From CADCWK01 sp965218235 (GTDB lineage Bacteria; Chloroflexota; Chloroflexia; Thermomicrobiales; UBA6265): a stretch of 64,000 bases of DNA. The notes beneath the pieces are model-generated. The model ran no database searches and was not told the origin of the DNA. It saw only the letters and a program-made list of their open reading frames with translations. The stretch is taken from contig OZ244595.1 of NCBI GenBank assembly GCA_965218235.1, positions 124,001-188,000 of the forward strand, given 5' to 3'. Positions 26,432 through 35,502 of the stretch are shown in pieces. How positions within the stretch are numbered: position 1 is the first letter of the stretch; each line of letters opens with the position of its first letter. A program made the position numbers and the translations under genes.

Positions 26432-27400
26432 TCAGCCGAGCCCCTCGCCCTCGCCGAAGAACAGGGCGTCGACGTAGGTATCCTCGCGGAACTCGGCCAT
26501 GTCCGTCGCCCGCTCGCCGGTGCCGATGTAGGAGATCGGCGTGCCCAGCTCCCGGGCGACGGCGAAGGCGATGCCACCTTTGCTCGTCCCGTCCAGCTTG
26601 GCGATCATGATGTCGGTGATGTCGACCGACTTCGAGAACTCCTGCGCCTGGATCAGCCCGTTCTGGCCACTCGTCGCGTCAATCACCAGGAGCACTTCCT
26701 GCGGCGCGTTCTCGACCGTCCGTCGCATGACGTTCCGGACCTTATGCAGCTCCTGCATCAGGTTGGTCTTGGTGTGGAGCCGGCCGGCGGTGTCGACGAT
26801 CAGGACGTCGACGTTGCGGTTGTGGGCAGCCTGCATCGCGTCGAAGACGACGGCGGCCGGGTCGGAGCCGGGTTTGTGGGCGATCACCGGGACGTCGAGC
26901 CGCTCGCCCCAGACCTGGAGCTGGTCGATCGCGGCGGCGCGGAACGTGTCCCCGGCGGCGACCATGACCTTGCGGCCGAAGCTCTGGTGGTAGTGGGCCA
27001 GCTTGGCGATGCTGGTCGTCTTGCCGACGCCATTGACGCCGACGACCATGATGACGAACGGCACGCCGCGCTGGAGGATCTTGACGGTCCGGTTGCGGGT
27101 CGCCCCTTCGAGCAGTTTGACCATCTCGTTGCGGAGGATCTCCCTGGCCTCGACCGGGTCGCGGATGCCCTGCTCCCGGACCTGCGACTGGAGCTCCTCG
27201 ACCAGTTTCTGGCTGACGTCCCAGCCGATGTCGGCCTGGATCAGCAGCATCTCGAGCTCTTCGTAGAGGTCGTCGTCGAGCGTTCCGCGATCGAACAGCC
27301 GGGTGATCTCACTGAAGACGCCCCGGCGGGTCTTGGCCAGGCCCTGCTCGACCTGGATGTCCGGCTCGGCACGGCGCTTGAACATTCTGCGGAAGACCAC
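26432..27400 (-). CDS. ftsY: Signal recognition particle receptor FtsY
   Basis: This 322-residue SRP receptor GTPase docks the ribosome-SRP complex at the membrane. It has a short N-terminal region (no long acidic A domain), an N domain with LYEELEMLLIQADIG, and a G domain with GVNGVGKTTSIAKLA, AAGDTFRAAAIDQL, DTAGRLHTKTNLMQEL, AKLDGTSKGG and IGTGERATDMAEF. The C-terminus ends shortly after that, as usual. The GTG at 27400 follows AAAGGAAC by seven bases. The 220-base gap to ffh has no evident terminator, so the two may share a transcript. Confidence 0.97.
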   Translation of the reverse strand: MVFRRMFKRRAEPDIQVEQGLAKTRRGVFSEITRLFDRGTLDDDLYEELEMLLIQADIGWDVSQKLVEELQSQVREQGIRDPVEAREILRNEMVKLLEGATRNRTVKILQRGVPFVIMVVGVNGVGKTTSIAKLAHYHQSFGRKVMVAAGDTFRAAAIDQLQVWGERLDVPVIAHKPGSDPAAVVFDAMQAAHNRNVDVLIVDTAGRLHTKTNLMQELHKVRNVMRRTVENAPQEVLLVIDATSGQNGLIQAQEFSKSVDITDIMIAKLDGTSKGGIAFAVARELGTPISYIGTGERATDMAEFREDTYVDALFFGEGEGLG

Positions 27401-27577
27401 GTTGAGGTTCCTTTCGGTCCGAACGACCGCGTTGCTGACGGATAGATGGAGAGCGGTCAGTCGGAATCGTCGCCGGATAGTCTAACGCAGCGCGATCGGC
27501 CGACCTCGGCCGGATGGAACAGGCATGTCATCGGACCGGAGACCGCGCCCCCCAGCGACCAGCGTAGCGGTGGTAGG

Positions 27578-28885
27578 ATGTCAACCAGTTTCCGTCACTT
27601 CGGGCCGCTCGACCGGACGGGCGCCCCGGTCTGGCCGCACTCCCCGAAGGAGTCCCCAACGCTGCGCAACAGGGTCGCGATCGTCGTCTACCTCCCCACC
27701 CTCCTGCTCGCCTTCGGCCAGGGCATGCTCGTCACGACGATCCCGCTGTTCGCGGCGGACTTCGGCGTCACCAGCACACTGATCGCGCTGGCCGTCAGCG
27801 CCGCCGCTCTCGGCACGCTGTTCATGGACATCCCGGCCGGGGCGTTCCTCCAGCGGATCGGGCTGCGCCGGGCGATGCTCATCGGCTCCGGAACCGTCGC
27901 GATCTCGACCTGTCTGATCGCGTTTCCCTTCGTCAACTACGAGCTGACGATCGCCCTCCGGATCGTCGCTGGAATCGGGACGGCCCTCTGGGGAATCTCC
28001 CGTCACGCCTACATCGCCGAGAGCATCCCGGTCCGGGAGCGCGGCAAGGCGCTCTCGACCTTTGGCGGCCTGCAGCGGCTCGGCACGCTCGGTGGCCCGG
28101 CGGTCGGCGGCATCCTGATCGAGATTCTGGGCGCCCGGACGTCCTTCCTGGCCTCGGGGCTGATGGCCGCGATCGCCTTCGGTGTCGCCGTCGCCCTGAT
28201 TCCGGAGACCGCGACGCTCCGCAACCTCTCCACTCGCCACCGCTGGCTGACGGTCCGCCGGACAGTCGTCGACAACCGCCGCGACCTCGCCGCCGCCGCC
28301 GCCGCCCAGACCTTCGCGATGATGATCCGGGCCGGCCGGATGCTGCTTGTGCCGCTCTACGGCTACTCCTACCTCGGGCTCAGCGGCGGGCAGGTCGGCG
28401 CGATCCTGACGGTGGCCTCGATCTTCGACGTCGCCATGTCGATCCCGGCCGGACTGACGATGGACCGGCTGGGCCGCAAGGCGTCGATGGTCCCGTCGTT
28501 CGCGATCATGGGCGTTGGCGTCGCGCTGATCCCGTTCGCGCACAGCTTCTGGACACTGATGGCCGCGGCGGCCGTGGTCGGCTTCGGGAACGGGTTCGGG
28601 GCCGGGTCGATGATGACCCTGGGCGCCGACCTCGCGCCACGCGGGGCCACCGGCGAGTTCCTCGGGCTCTGGCGCGTCATCGGCGATGTCGGACAGGTGA
28701 CTGGTCCGCTGGTCGTCGGCATCCTTGCCGACACGCTGGACATCGCCGGGAGCGCCTACGCCCTCTCGGCGATCGGCTTCGGTGCCGCCCTGATCATCGT
28801 CTTCCTCGTTCGGGAGACGCGATCCCGGCCCGAGGAGGTGGCAACGGAAACCGTCGCCGAACCGATCGGCCGCGCCTCGGGCTGA
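27578..28885 (+). CDS. MFS transporter
   Basis: This major facilitator has about 435 residues and twelve predicted membrane segments, probably a drug or metabolite exporter. The first helix is YLPTLLLAFGQGMLVTTIPL. The loop between helices 2 and 3 carries the family motif as DIPAGAFLQRIGLRRAM, repeated in the second half as TMDRLGRKASMVPS. The segment GGPAVGGILIEILGA is also typical. The start is uncertain: ATG 27578 lacks a good ribosome site, whereas AAGGAG at 27647-27652 lies nine bases before an in-frame CTG (27662) that would start just before helix 1. The product is unlinked to its neighbours. Confidence 0.87.
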   Translation: MSTSFRHFGPLDRTGAPVWPHSPKESPTLRNRVAIVVYLPTLLLAFGQGMLVTTIPLFAADFGVTSTLIALAVSAAALGTLFMDIPAGAFLQRIGLRRAMLIGSGTVAISTCLIAFPFVNYELTIALRIVAGIGTALWGISRHAYIAESIPVRERGKALSTFGGLQRLGTLGGPAVGGILIEILGARTSFLASGLMAAIAFGVAVALIPETATLRNLSTRHRWLTVRRTVVDNRRDLAAAAAAQTFAMMIRAGRMLLVPLYGYSYLGLSGGQVGAILTVASIFDVAMSIPAGLTMDRLGRKASMVPSFAIMGVGVALIPFAHSFWTLMAAAAVVGFGNGFGAGSMMTLGADLAPRGATGEFLGLWRVIGDVGQVTGPLVVGILADTLDIAGSAYALSAIGFGAALIIVFLVRETRSRPEEVATETVAEPIGRASG

Positions 28886-28981
28886 CCAGGGCTGTTTCGT
28901 GTCCGGCCGCTTTCCGGCACAATGGACCCCGATCTATCGCACGGGCCAGCGCAGCGCTGACCACCAGACGGGAGCATCACA

Positions 28982-29848
28982 GTGGGTATCGTCTTCGGCG
29001 CGGTCGCGCCGCACGGCTTCTCGATCATTCCCCGAATCGCCGAGGACGCGGACGGCGCCCTCGCGACGCGGGCGGCGATGGAAGAGCTCGGTCGCCGGTT
29101 CGACGCGGCCAACATCGACACGATCGTCCTGGCCGGACCACACGGCATCCGCGTCGCCGGTCACATCGCGATCAGCACCGCTCGGCGCGCGGCCGGCAAG
29201 CTGTCGCGCAACGAGAACACCGTCGAGCTGAACGTGCCGATCGACCTCGAGCTCGCTCGGGAGATCGCCTCATCGGCCGCCACCGCCGGCGTGCCGACCT
29301 CGGAGATCAGCTGGGGAGGCAACCGGATCTCGCAGGCCGGCTACCCGATCACCTGGGACGCGATCACCCCGCTCTGGTTCATGGGCCACGGCAACCACGT
29401 GCCCGGCCATGGCGACGTGCTGGCGCCCGACCCGGACGGGCCGGACGGGCCGCCAGTCGTGATCGTCGCGCCCTCCCGCGATCTGTCACGCCAGACGATG
29501 ATCGACTTCGGCCGATCCGTCGCCGACACCGCCGAGCGGAGCGGCAAACGGGTCGCCTTCATCGCCTCCTGCGACTGGGCCCACACCCACATCGAGAGCG
29601 GCCCCTACGGAGCGCACCCGGACGCCGGGCCGGTCGACGCGAAGATCGTCGCTTCGATCCGGGACAACGACCTCAAGGCGCAGCTGAAGCTGACCGACGA
29701 CGAGGTCAACAACGCCGCGATCGACGGGATGTGGCAGACGCTGATGCTGGCCGGGATTCAGGAGCGGGTCGAACTCGTCCCCGAGCTCCTGTCGTACGAG
29801 GCACCGAGTTACTTCGGGATGATCGTCGCGTCGTACACGCCGGAGTAG
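28982..29848 (+). CDS. Class III extradiol ring-cleavage dioxygenase subunit B-like protein
   Basis: This 288-residue protein resembles LigB/MEMO-type non-heme iron enzymes that cleave catecholic rings between a hydroxylated and an adjacent carbon. The N-terminal GAVAPHGFSIIPRIAED holds the first metal His. IDTIVLAGPHGIRVAGH carries the second region. WFMGHGNHVPGHGD and IASCDWAHTHIESGPYGAHPD give further His residues near the active site, and the C-terminal ELLSYEAPSYFGMIVASY is typical of the LigB side. There is no separate LigA-like gene nearby. The GTG start has GGGAG nine bases upstream. The substrate is unknown. Confidence 0.82.
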   Translation: MGIVFGAVAPHGFSIIPRIAEDADGALATRAAMEELGRRFDAANIDTIVLAGPHGIRVAGHIAISTARRAAGKLSRNENTVELNVPIDLELAREIASSAATAGVPTSEISWGGNRISQAGYPITWDAITPLWFMGHGNHVPGHGDVLAPDPDGPDGPPVVIVAPSRDLSRQTMIDFGRSVADTAERSGKRVAFIASCDWAHTHIESGPYGAHPDAGPVDAKIVASIRDNDLKAQLKLTDDEVNNAAIDGMWQTLMLAGIQERVELVPELLSYEAPSYFGMIVASYTPE

Positions 29849-30350
29849 ACGAACCGGTCGCTGGATCGAGAGGCTCTCACGAGACCGGGGCGCGACTATC
29901 CGGGTTTCGTGGGAGTCGCGATTCGGCCTTCCGAGGAATCCTCATTCCGGCTCGACGATGAACCAGAAAACGAGACAGTCCCGACGGACCATGGTTGCTG
30001 GCGAATCCCCCGTCCGAAGCTTTCCCCGTGCGACGCCCCGCAACGCGCACGCTTCCGTCTTCAGACCCGTTCGAGACCCCGGTCCCGCCGCCTGTCCCGC
30101 AACAGGCGACGCCGTTGACCCCGCCGGTGGTTCATCTCCGCTGGCCACTGCCCCTCGGAACTGTACGTACATAGTATACGAACACTATGAGCCTGTCAAG
30201 CGACCCCGCGGTCAGACGTCGAGCATCGATCAGTGGGCGGAGTGCCGACGGCGCGTCGCCGGAATCATGGCCACCACGACGAAAGGGCGACGGGGGCGTT
30301 GCACCACCCGGCATCCTGGACACGAGATCGGCACGGCGGGAACGGAGACG
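29849..30350. other. 502-base intergenic region before the MgtC-like gene
   Basis: No gene is seen here. The one clear signal is a cluster of small palindromes at 30163-30189: GTACGTAC, GTATAC, and CATAGT paired with ACTATG eight bases apart. It is an AT-rich island that may hold a promoter and operator for the MgtC-like gene 160 bases on. I could not match any known riboswitch. Confidence 0.5.
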
Positions 30351-30836
30351 ATGACAGACGACCTCACCCGGATCGACGCGGTCATCCGCATCACGCTGGC
30401 CGTCGTGATCGGCAGCGTGCTGGGCCTGGAGCGCCGCAACAAGCCAGCCGGCCTCCGCACCCATGCCCTCGTCAGCCTCGGCTCCGCGCTGTTCATGTTC
30501 GCGTCGCTCCTGCTCGGGCAGGAAGCGGCCAACGCCGGCAATCAATCGTACGATCCCTCCCGGATCGCCTCGACGATCGTCCAGGGCGTCGGGTTCATCG
30601 CCGCTGGGGTGATCTTCGGGGGTGGCGGCCGGGTCCGGGGCCTGACGACCGCCGCGAGTCTCTGGGTGACCGCCGCGCTCGGTCTCCTGATTGGGGCCGG
30701 CTTCTATGAGGTCGCGGTCATGGGTGCCATCGCCGCCTTCATCGTGCTGGACGTCTTCGCCCGCTTCGAGCCGAAGATCACCGCCGCATCGAAGAACAGC
30801 ACCGATACCCCGCCGACGCCTGACGAGACCAGCTGA
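30351..30836 (+). CDS. MgtC/SapB-family membrane protein
   Basis: This 161-residue protein consists of the membrane domain of the MgtC/SapB family: four to five segments with the family core LAVVIGSVLGLERRNKPAGLRTHALVSLGSALFMFAS, TIVQGVGFIAAGVIFGGG, RGLTTAASLWVTAALGLLIGAG and VMGAIAAFIVLDV. The cytoplasmic ACT-like C-terminal domain of Salmonella MgtC is missing and replaced by a short polar tail. In pathogens MgtC modulates F1Fo-ATPase under low magnesium. In free-living bacteria the role is unclear. The start follows CGGAGA by six bases and sits after a palindrome-rich region. Confidence 0.88.
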   Translation: MTDDLTRIDAVIRITLAVVIGSVLGLERRNKPAGLRTHALVSLGSALFMFASLLLGQEAANAGNQSYDPSRIASTIVQGVGFIAAGVIFGGGGRVRGLTTAASLWVTAALGLLIGAGFYEVAVMGAIAAFIVLDVFARFEPKITAASKNSTDTPPTPDETS

Positions 30837-30855
30837 GCCCTTGGCGCCGTCCGCG

Positions 30856-33018
30856 CTACGACGCCGGAAGCGCCTGCCGGATCGAACCGGTCCCCTCGAC
30901 CAGGTAGCCATCGCCGTCGCGTCGAACGCGGACGGTCGCGTCGGCATTCCCCGCCCGAAGTCCGGTGACCTCCACCCAGTCGACCGACGCCGGCAGGGTC
31001 GGCGCGACCGAGATCTCGCGGCCGTCGTCGGTGATCTTCAGGCCGAGCAGGCGCGTCAGCATGAACGGGATCGCCCCGGCGGCCCAGGCCTGTGGGATAC
31101 AGCTGACCGGGTACGGGACCGGCGCGGCTTCGGCGATCCCGATCCGGGGGAAGCCGCAGAACAGCTCCGGCAGCCGCCCCACCGGGTCGGTTAGCGCGGC
31201 GGCCAGCAGCGATTCGAAGACGTCCACGGCGACCGCCGTCTGACCCATCGTCGCCAGTCCGCCGACGACCAGCGAGTTGTCGTGCGGCCAGATCGAACCG
31301 TTGTGGTAGCTCATCGGGTTGTAGGTCGCCGAGGTGGTCGCCAGCGTCCGAAGGCCCCAGCCGGAACTCATCGAGGGGTGAGCCAGTGTTCGAGCGATCG
31401 TCGCCGCCCGCTCCTGGGAAGGAAGACCGGTCAACAGGAGGTGGCCGGCGTTGGAACTGACCATCGCCGTCGGCCGCTTGTCGCCGTCGAGCGCCTGGGC
31501 ATACGTCCCAATCTCGTCCACCCAGAACCGGTCCTCGACCAGCGTCCGGATCTGCTCGGCGTAGCCCTCCAGTTCGCTGGCCCATTCAGCGTCACCATAG
31601 AGCCGGGCGATGTCGGCCAGCCGGCGACAGGCGGCGAAGGCATAGCCCTGGACCTCGACCAGCGCGATGTTGCCGGTCGGGACGGAGCCATCGGCGTGGT
31701 GGAGCGAGTCCCAGCTGTCCTTCCAGCCCTGATTGGTGATGTGGACGCCATCCGGCTGGCGGGTCGGGTGCTCGATCAGACCATCGCCGTCGAGGTCGCC
31801 GAACTCGCGCATCCAGCGGACGGCCGCCCGGGCGTGCGCCTCGAGCTCCCGCCAGAGCGCCTCGTCGCCAGTCCAGGCGACGGTCTCGGCGACGAGCCAG
31901 GCGAACAGCGGTGTCGCGTCGACCGTCCCGTAGTACGGCGTGTGCGGGATCCCGCCGCTCCGGGCCAACTCGCCGTAGCGGACCTCGTGGAGGATCTTGC
32001 CCGGCTCGCGGTCGCGCCAGGCGTCGTGGGTTGTGGCCTGATGGGCGGCGAGGACACGGAGCGTCGCCGCAGTCCGCCAGGGGGAGAGCGGCAGCGTCTG
32101 GAAGGCGGCGATGAGGCTGTCCCGGCCGAACGGCGCGACGAACCAGGGGATTCCGGCCGCGACGATCGAGCCCTCGTCGAACGTCGTCTGGAGCATCGCC
32201 AGGTCGGCGGTGGCCCGGTCCAGCACGGCGTTGAGCCGCGGGTCGCTGGTCCGGATCGCCCCAGGCTGGAGCGGGCCGCGGGACGGCAGCCGTGCGACCG
32301 CCGAGAGGGGCCGATCCCCGAACGTCCGCAGCCGGATCGTCAACGTCGTCTGCCAGGTCTCGCCGGGGGCAACGATGGGCCGGAACGTCGCGACCGCCGC
32401 GACGCCAGGAATGGACGTCCCCGACGGCCCGAAGACCGGCGACGAACGCGACCGGCACGTATCCTGATCGCCGGCTCCCTCGCTGGCCTCGACGATCGAG
32501 ACCGGCGGCTCGGCGAAGTCGACGGAGATCCCGACCTCCTCGCCAGCCGGCGTCCGGTAGCCGAGGTCGAACGTATCGGCAGTCGACGAGACTGGCAGGT
32601 AGGTGCCCGGCTCCGGCTGGGGGAAGCCGCGAATGGCGAAGAGGTCGCGGAAGTCCGAGCCGATCGTGACGCCGAGCGCCGGCGTCAGGGACTGAAGGCC
32701 GTGGTTGCGGACCGTCAGCCGAAGCGTGACCCGGTCGGTCAGCGTCAGCTGCTGCTCGATACCGAGGCTGTGGCCGTAGACCTCGCGGGCGTCGTCCTGA
32801 TACCCCTCGTTGGTGGAGACGAACAGGGCGCGGTTGGCATCTGGCGTCCGGACGGCGAGGGTGCGGAGCGGATGGCCGTTGAGATCGATATCCAGGACGC
32901 TGATGAACCGGGTGTCCCGGGCGTAGATGCCGGTTGCGCGCTCGCCGCTGCCGTCGGTATTGACCGCTCCGGCGAGGTAGAGCTCGTCCGCCTTGAGCAC
33001 GAGATTCGTATCGAGCAT
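30856..33018 (-). CDS. Amylo-alpha-1,6-glucosidase-like (glycogen-debranching) protein
   Basis: This 720-residue glycoside hydrolase-like enzyme begins with the GDE_N_bis domain (LVLKADELYLAGAVNTDGS, then GIYARDTRFISVLDIDLNG) to about residue 220. An (alpha/alpha)6-barrel hydrolase domain follows, with GIPWFVAPFGRDSLIAA, GGIPHTPYYGTVDATPLF, ITNQGWKDSWDSLHHADG and NPMSYHNGSIWPHDNSLV. The Asp/Glu residues in these loops are the probable catalytic acids. The family removes or trims alpha-1,6-linked glucose, and related members act on other storage or compatible-solute glycosides. The start is placed at MLDTN, where the domain begins. The convergent MgtC-like gene ends 19 bases away. Confidence 0.85.
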   Translation of the reverse strand: MLDTNLVLKADELYLAGAVNTDGSGERATGIYARDTRFISVLDIDLNGHPLRTLAVRTPDANRALFVSTNEGYQDDAREVYGHSLGIEQQLTLTDRVTLRLTVRNHGLQSLTPALGVTIGSDFRDLFAIRGFPQPEPGTYLPVSSTADTFDLGYRTPAGEEVGISVDFAEPPVSIVEASEGAGDQDTCRSRSSPVFGPSGTSIPGVAAVATFRPIVAPGETWQTTLTIRLRTFGDRPLSAVARLPSRGPLQPGAIRTSDPRLNAVLDRATADLAMLQTTFDEGSIVAAGIPWFVAPFGRDSLIAAFQTLPLSPWRTAATLRVLAAHQATTHDAWRDREPGKILHEVRYGELARSGGIPHTPYYGTVDATPLFAWLVAETVAWTGDEALWRELEAHARAAVRWMREFGDLDGDGLIEHPTRQPDGVHITNQGWKDSWDSLHHADGSVPTGNIALVEVQGYAFAACRRLADIARLYGDAEWASELEGYAEQIRTLVEDRFWVDEIGTYAQALDGDKRPTAMVSSNAGHLLLTGLPSQERAATIARTLAHPSMSSGWGLRTLATTSATYNPMSYHNGSIWPHDNSLVVGGLATMGQTAVAVDVFESLLAAALTDPVGRLPELFCGFPRIGIAEAAPVPYPVSCIPQAWAAGAIPFMLTRLLGLKITDDGREISVAPTLPASVDWVEVTGLRAGNADATVRVRRDGDGYLVEGTGSIRQALPAS

Positions 33019-33194
33019 CGAAGTTGGTGTCCTCTGGTTGGGTGCGTCCCGAGATGGCGGAAGGAATTGCCGCGGAAAACACGACGCGAAATGAGCCGGA
33101 ACCACCCGTCGATCCCAGACTGTCTCCGCGCAATCGTCCGCTTACGGCGCCAACACCGATCGCTGACTGGACAGCCTCGCCTGCCTCAGCCGGT

Positions 33195-33782
33195 TCATTC
33201 GGCGACCGACTGCCCACCGAGCGACAGGAGGAGCCGGTTGGCCCAGGCGAACATCGCCGAGGAATGGGCGATGTCGAAGATCTCGAGGTCGCTGTAGCCG
33301 GCATCCTGGAGCGGCTGAAGGTCTGCCGCCGAGACATCCCGCGGCGACTCGGCCAGCTTCGCGGAGAAGGCGACGAGTGCCCGTTCGCGCGCCGGCAACT
33401 CGGCGGCAGTGCCGTCCCGCAGGACCGCGTCGATCAGATCAGCGTTACCGGTCAGCTGGACATAGGCGCGGGCATGGACCGACGCGCAGTAGACGCAGCC
33501 GGTCGACCGGCTCGCGGCGACGGCGGACAGTTCCAGGTCCGACCGAGGCGAACCACCCTCGTCGGCCTTGTCCCGCAGCGTCTCCGGGAAGAGGTCATGC
33601 CGGTGACGGAGGACGTCGGCGTCGTGGGCGAGCGTCGCCCAGTAGGTCCGGCCGGTCTTTCGGTTGCCGACGATTTCCTCGACGATAGCGAGTTGATCAC
33701 CGGTCGCGGCGCCGTCGTCGATCGTCTCGACCCAGGGGGTCCAGTCGACGACCTGATGGGTGAATTCGGGCAGGTGGCTCAT
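33195..33782 (-). CDS. AhpD/CMD-like alkylhydroperoxidase-domain protein
   Basis: This 195-residue protein of the carboxymuconolactone decarboxylase/AhpD fold has the redox motif intact as STGCVYCASVHARAY (C-x-x-C-x-x-x-H), which in AhpD forms the peroxidase-active cysteine pair. It resembles the Avi_7169-type branch, which is usually encoded with a second CMD protein, as here. Its start overlaps the stop of the upstream gene by four bases, so both are translated together. A role in peroxide defence or in processing of a peroxy-metabolite is inferred from the motif. Confidence 0.85.
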   Translation of the reverse strand: MSHLPEFTHQVVDWTPWVETIDDGAATGDQLAIVEEIVGNRKTGRTYWATLAHDADVLRHRHDLFPETLRDKADEGGSPRSDLELSAVAASRSTGCVYCASVHARAYVQLTGNADLIDAVLRDGTAAELPARERALVAFSAKLAESPRDVSAADLQPLQDAGYSDLEIFDIAHSSAMFAWANRLLLSLGGQSVAE

Positions 33783-34291
33783 GCGGTCTCTCCAAGGGCG
33801 CGCAGCGTCGCGAGCACGCGGACCTGGAAGGCGACGAAGGCGATCAACTGGGACAGCGTGACGATCTCGAGCGTCGAGAGGCCAGCCGCTCGCAGGGCGT
33901 CGATGTCCATTGGTCCGGCGTCGACCGGGCGCTGGGCGACGAGGTCGGACTGGCGGAGGATCGCAACCTCGCGGGGCGTAAGTTGCGGCGAGACGGCCGG
34001 AAACCCGGAGACGGCGCGGACGGTCGCCGCCGTCCCGCTGGCCGCCATGAGACGCTCGGTGTGCCAGACGGCCAACCGGTCGTCCGGCGTCAGGAGGGCC
34101 ACCCGGAGTGCGACCATCTCGCGCTCCTTCCGGGAGAGACTATCCCCGATGGCCGGTTCGAGGAGCGACTCGTAGCTGGCCTGGCTGAAGCGTGTCAGGT
34201 CCGGCCGCCGGGCCCGGAGGTCGGCCAGTGGCGAACCGGGCTCGACCCCGGCCAGCGTGCCGAAGACATCGGATCGAGACGGTAAGGTCAT
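33779..34291 (-). CDS. CMD-domain protein without redox cysteines
   Basis: This 170-residue helical protein resembles the Avi_7170-type CMD partner family: RFSQASYESLLEPAIGDSLSRKEREMVALRVALL, then AVWHTERLMAASG and SQLIAFVAFQVRVLATLRAL. It lacks the C-x-x-C motif of its neighbour, so it may be a structural or regulatory partner rather than a peroxidase. It is the first gene of a two-gene operon joined by an ATGA overlap. A start at MTLPSRSD is preferred to an upstream one because the earlier residues look non-coding. Confidence 0.8.
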   Translation of the reverse strand: MTLPSRSDVFGTLAGVEPGSPLADLRARRPDLTRFSQASYESLLEPAIGDSLSRKEREMVALRVALLTPDDRLAVWHTERLMAASGTAATVRAVSGFPAVSPQLTPREVAILRQSDLVAQRPVDAGPMDIDALRAAGLSTLEIVTLSQLIAFVAFQVRVLATLRALGETA

Positions 34292-34516
34292 CGAACGGCC
34301 CTCCGAAGGCAAACGAACTGGTGAATAGTGGACGACGGTTCGGGTGATGGGCCCTTCCCCGGCAAGGCGTCGGCCACCGGATCGCACCGCCCCTGCCCAG
34401 TCGCGTCCCCGGCCCGATCGGGGCGGGGTATAGTTGCGGCCATTCCGGCCCGGTGCGATGGCACCAGCGAACAGACTGAACGATGCCCGCGTCGCGGCGG
34501 GTGGACAAGGGTATCC

Positions 34517-35284
34517 GTGCGCGGTTTCAGCAATCTCTGGCGGGCGATCCGGGACACGTTCGATCAGATCCTGCCCTTCATGCTCGGCTCGATCCTCTGG
34601 TGGATCGCCGTCTTCATCCCGTTCATCGTCTTCGTCGCCCTCGGTGCGGCCCTGCCAACGCTCCTCGGGTACGCGCTGGTGATCGTCGGTCTCATCATCG
34701 GCGCCGGGCCGGCCACCACGCTGCTGGCGAAGTGGGTCGACCCCCGCCTGATCGTCGACCGGCCATCATGGCGCGATCTGGGTGACTGGGCGCGGGAGTA
34801 TGCGGTCCGCGGCTGGATCGTCGCGGCCTTCGCCTTCACGGCGCTCGGCGTCCTGCTGCTGAACCTCGTCTTCTACGCCCAGTCGGGCAGCCTGTTCACC
34901 GTCCTCGTCCCGCTCTGGCTGTTCCTGATCGTGATTGGCGCGATCGTCGCCTTCATCTCGCTGGCAATCGTCTCGCTGACCGACGCGACGCCGCGGCAGG
35001 CCTTCCGACGGTCCGGCTACGTGATTGCCTCAGCGCCGGGCCAGTCCCTCATCCTCGCGCTCTGGATCCTCGTCACCGTCCTGGTCGGCGCGGCGCTGGT
35101 CGTGCCGCTGGTCCTGCTGACGCCGCCGCTGATCCTGGCGGCCACCAACCGGCTCGTTTTGAACCAGCTCCAGATCCCGATCCCGGACCCGAACGCCCCG
35201 ACCGACGAGCGCGAGGTCGAGCGCACGACCGGCAACCGCAACCCGCAGAAGAGCCGGGGCGGCGGGTTCTTCAACCGGGGGTAG
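34517..35284 (+). CDS. Polytopic membrane protein (DUF624-like)
   Basis: This protein of about 255 residues has six predicted membrane segments: ILPFMLGSILWWIAVFIPFI, LGYALVIVGLIIGAGPATTLL, WIVAAFAFTALGVLLLNLVF, VLVPLWLFLIVIGAIVAFI, and two more around SLILALWILVTVLVGAAL. The opening FSNLWRAIRDTFDQI and the first two segments resemble DUF624/YesL proteins. The C-terminus is a basic, polar tail. GTG 34517 follows AAGGG and gives a natural beginning. The function is unknown. It is transcribed away from the CMD operon, with TATAGT at 34429-34434 as a possible -10. Confidence 0.7.
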   Translation: MRGFSNLWRAIRDTFDQILPFMLGSILWWIAVFIPFIVFVALGAALPTLLGYALVIVGLIIGAGPATTLLAKWVDPRLIVDRPSWRDLGDWAREYAVRGWIVAAFAFTALGVLLLNLVFYAQSGSLFTVLVPLWLFLIVIGAIVAFISLAIVSLTDATPRQAFRRSGYVIASAPGQSLILALWILVTVLVGAALVVPLVLLTPPLILAATNRLVLNQLQIPIPDPNAPTDEREVERTTGNRNPQKSRGGGFFNRG

Positions 35285-35377
35285 GCGTTAGCCAACGTGG
35301 CAACGCGCTCCGAGCATCCCGAGCGGGTAGCTGTAATAGAAAATCGGGACGCGGGCCCAAAAAGCGTGTGGTCCGAG

Positions 35378-35502
35378 CCTGAAGGGACCGGCTGAACGAC
35401 ATTAGTTGCGATTACTTCAACCGGGAGCACGACACCGCGATCGAGATGTCGCCCTCATCCTCCAGCGACGAATCCAGTTTCGTTCAGCCAGTCCCTTCAG
35501 GC
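35378..35502. repeat. 23-bp inverted repeat, 79 bp apart
   Basis: Arms at 35378-35400 and 35480-35502 are reverse complements with one mismatch. The right arm contains the last codons and stop (35486-35484) of the leftward phosphotransferase gene. The left arm lies in the gap after the rightward membrane-protein gene. It could fold as a long-loop terminator for convergent genes, or be an inverted duplication of the gene end. Confidence 0.75.
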
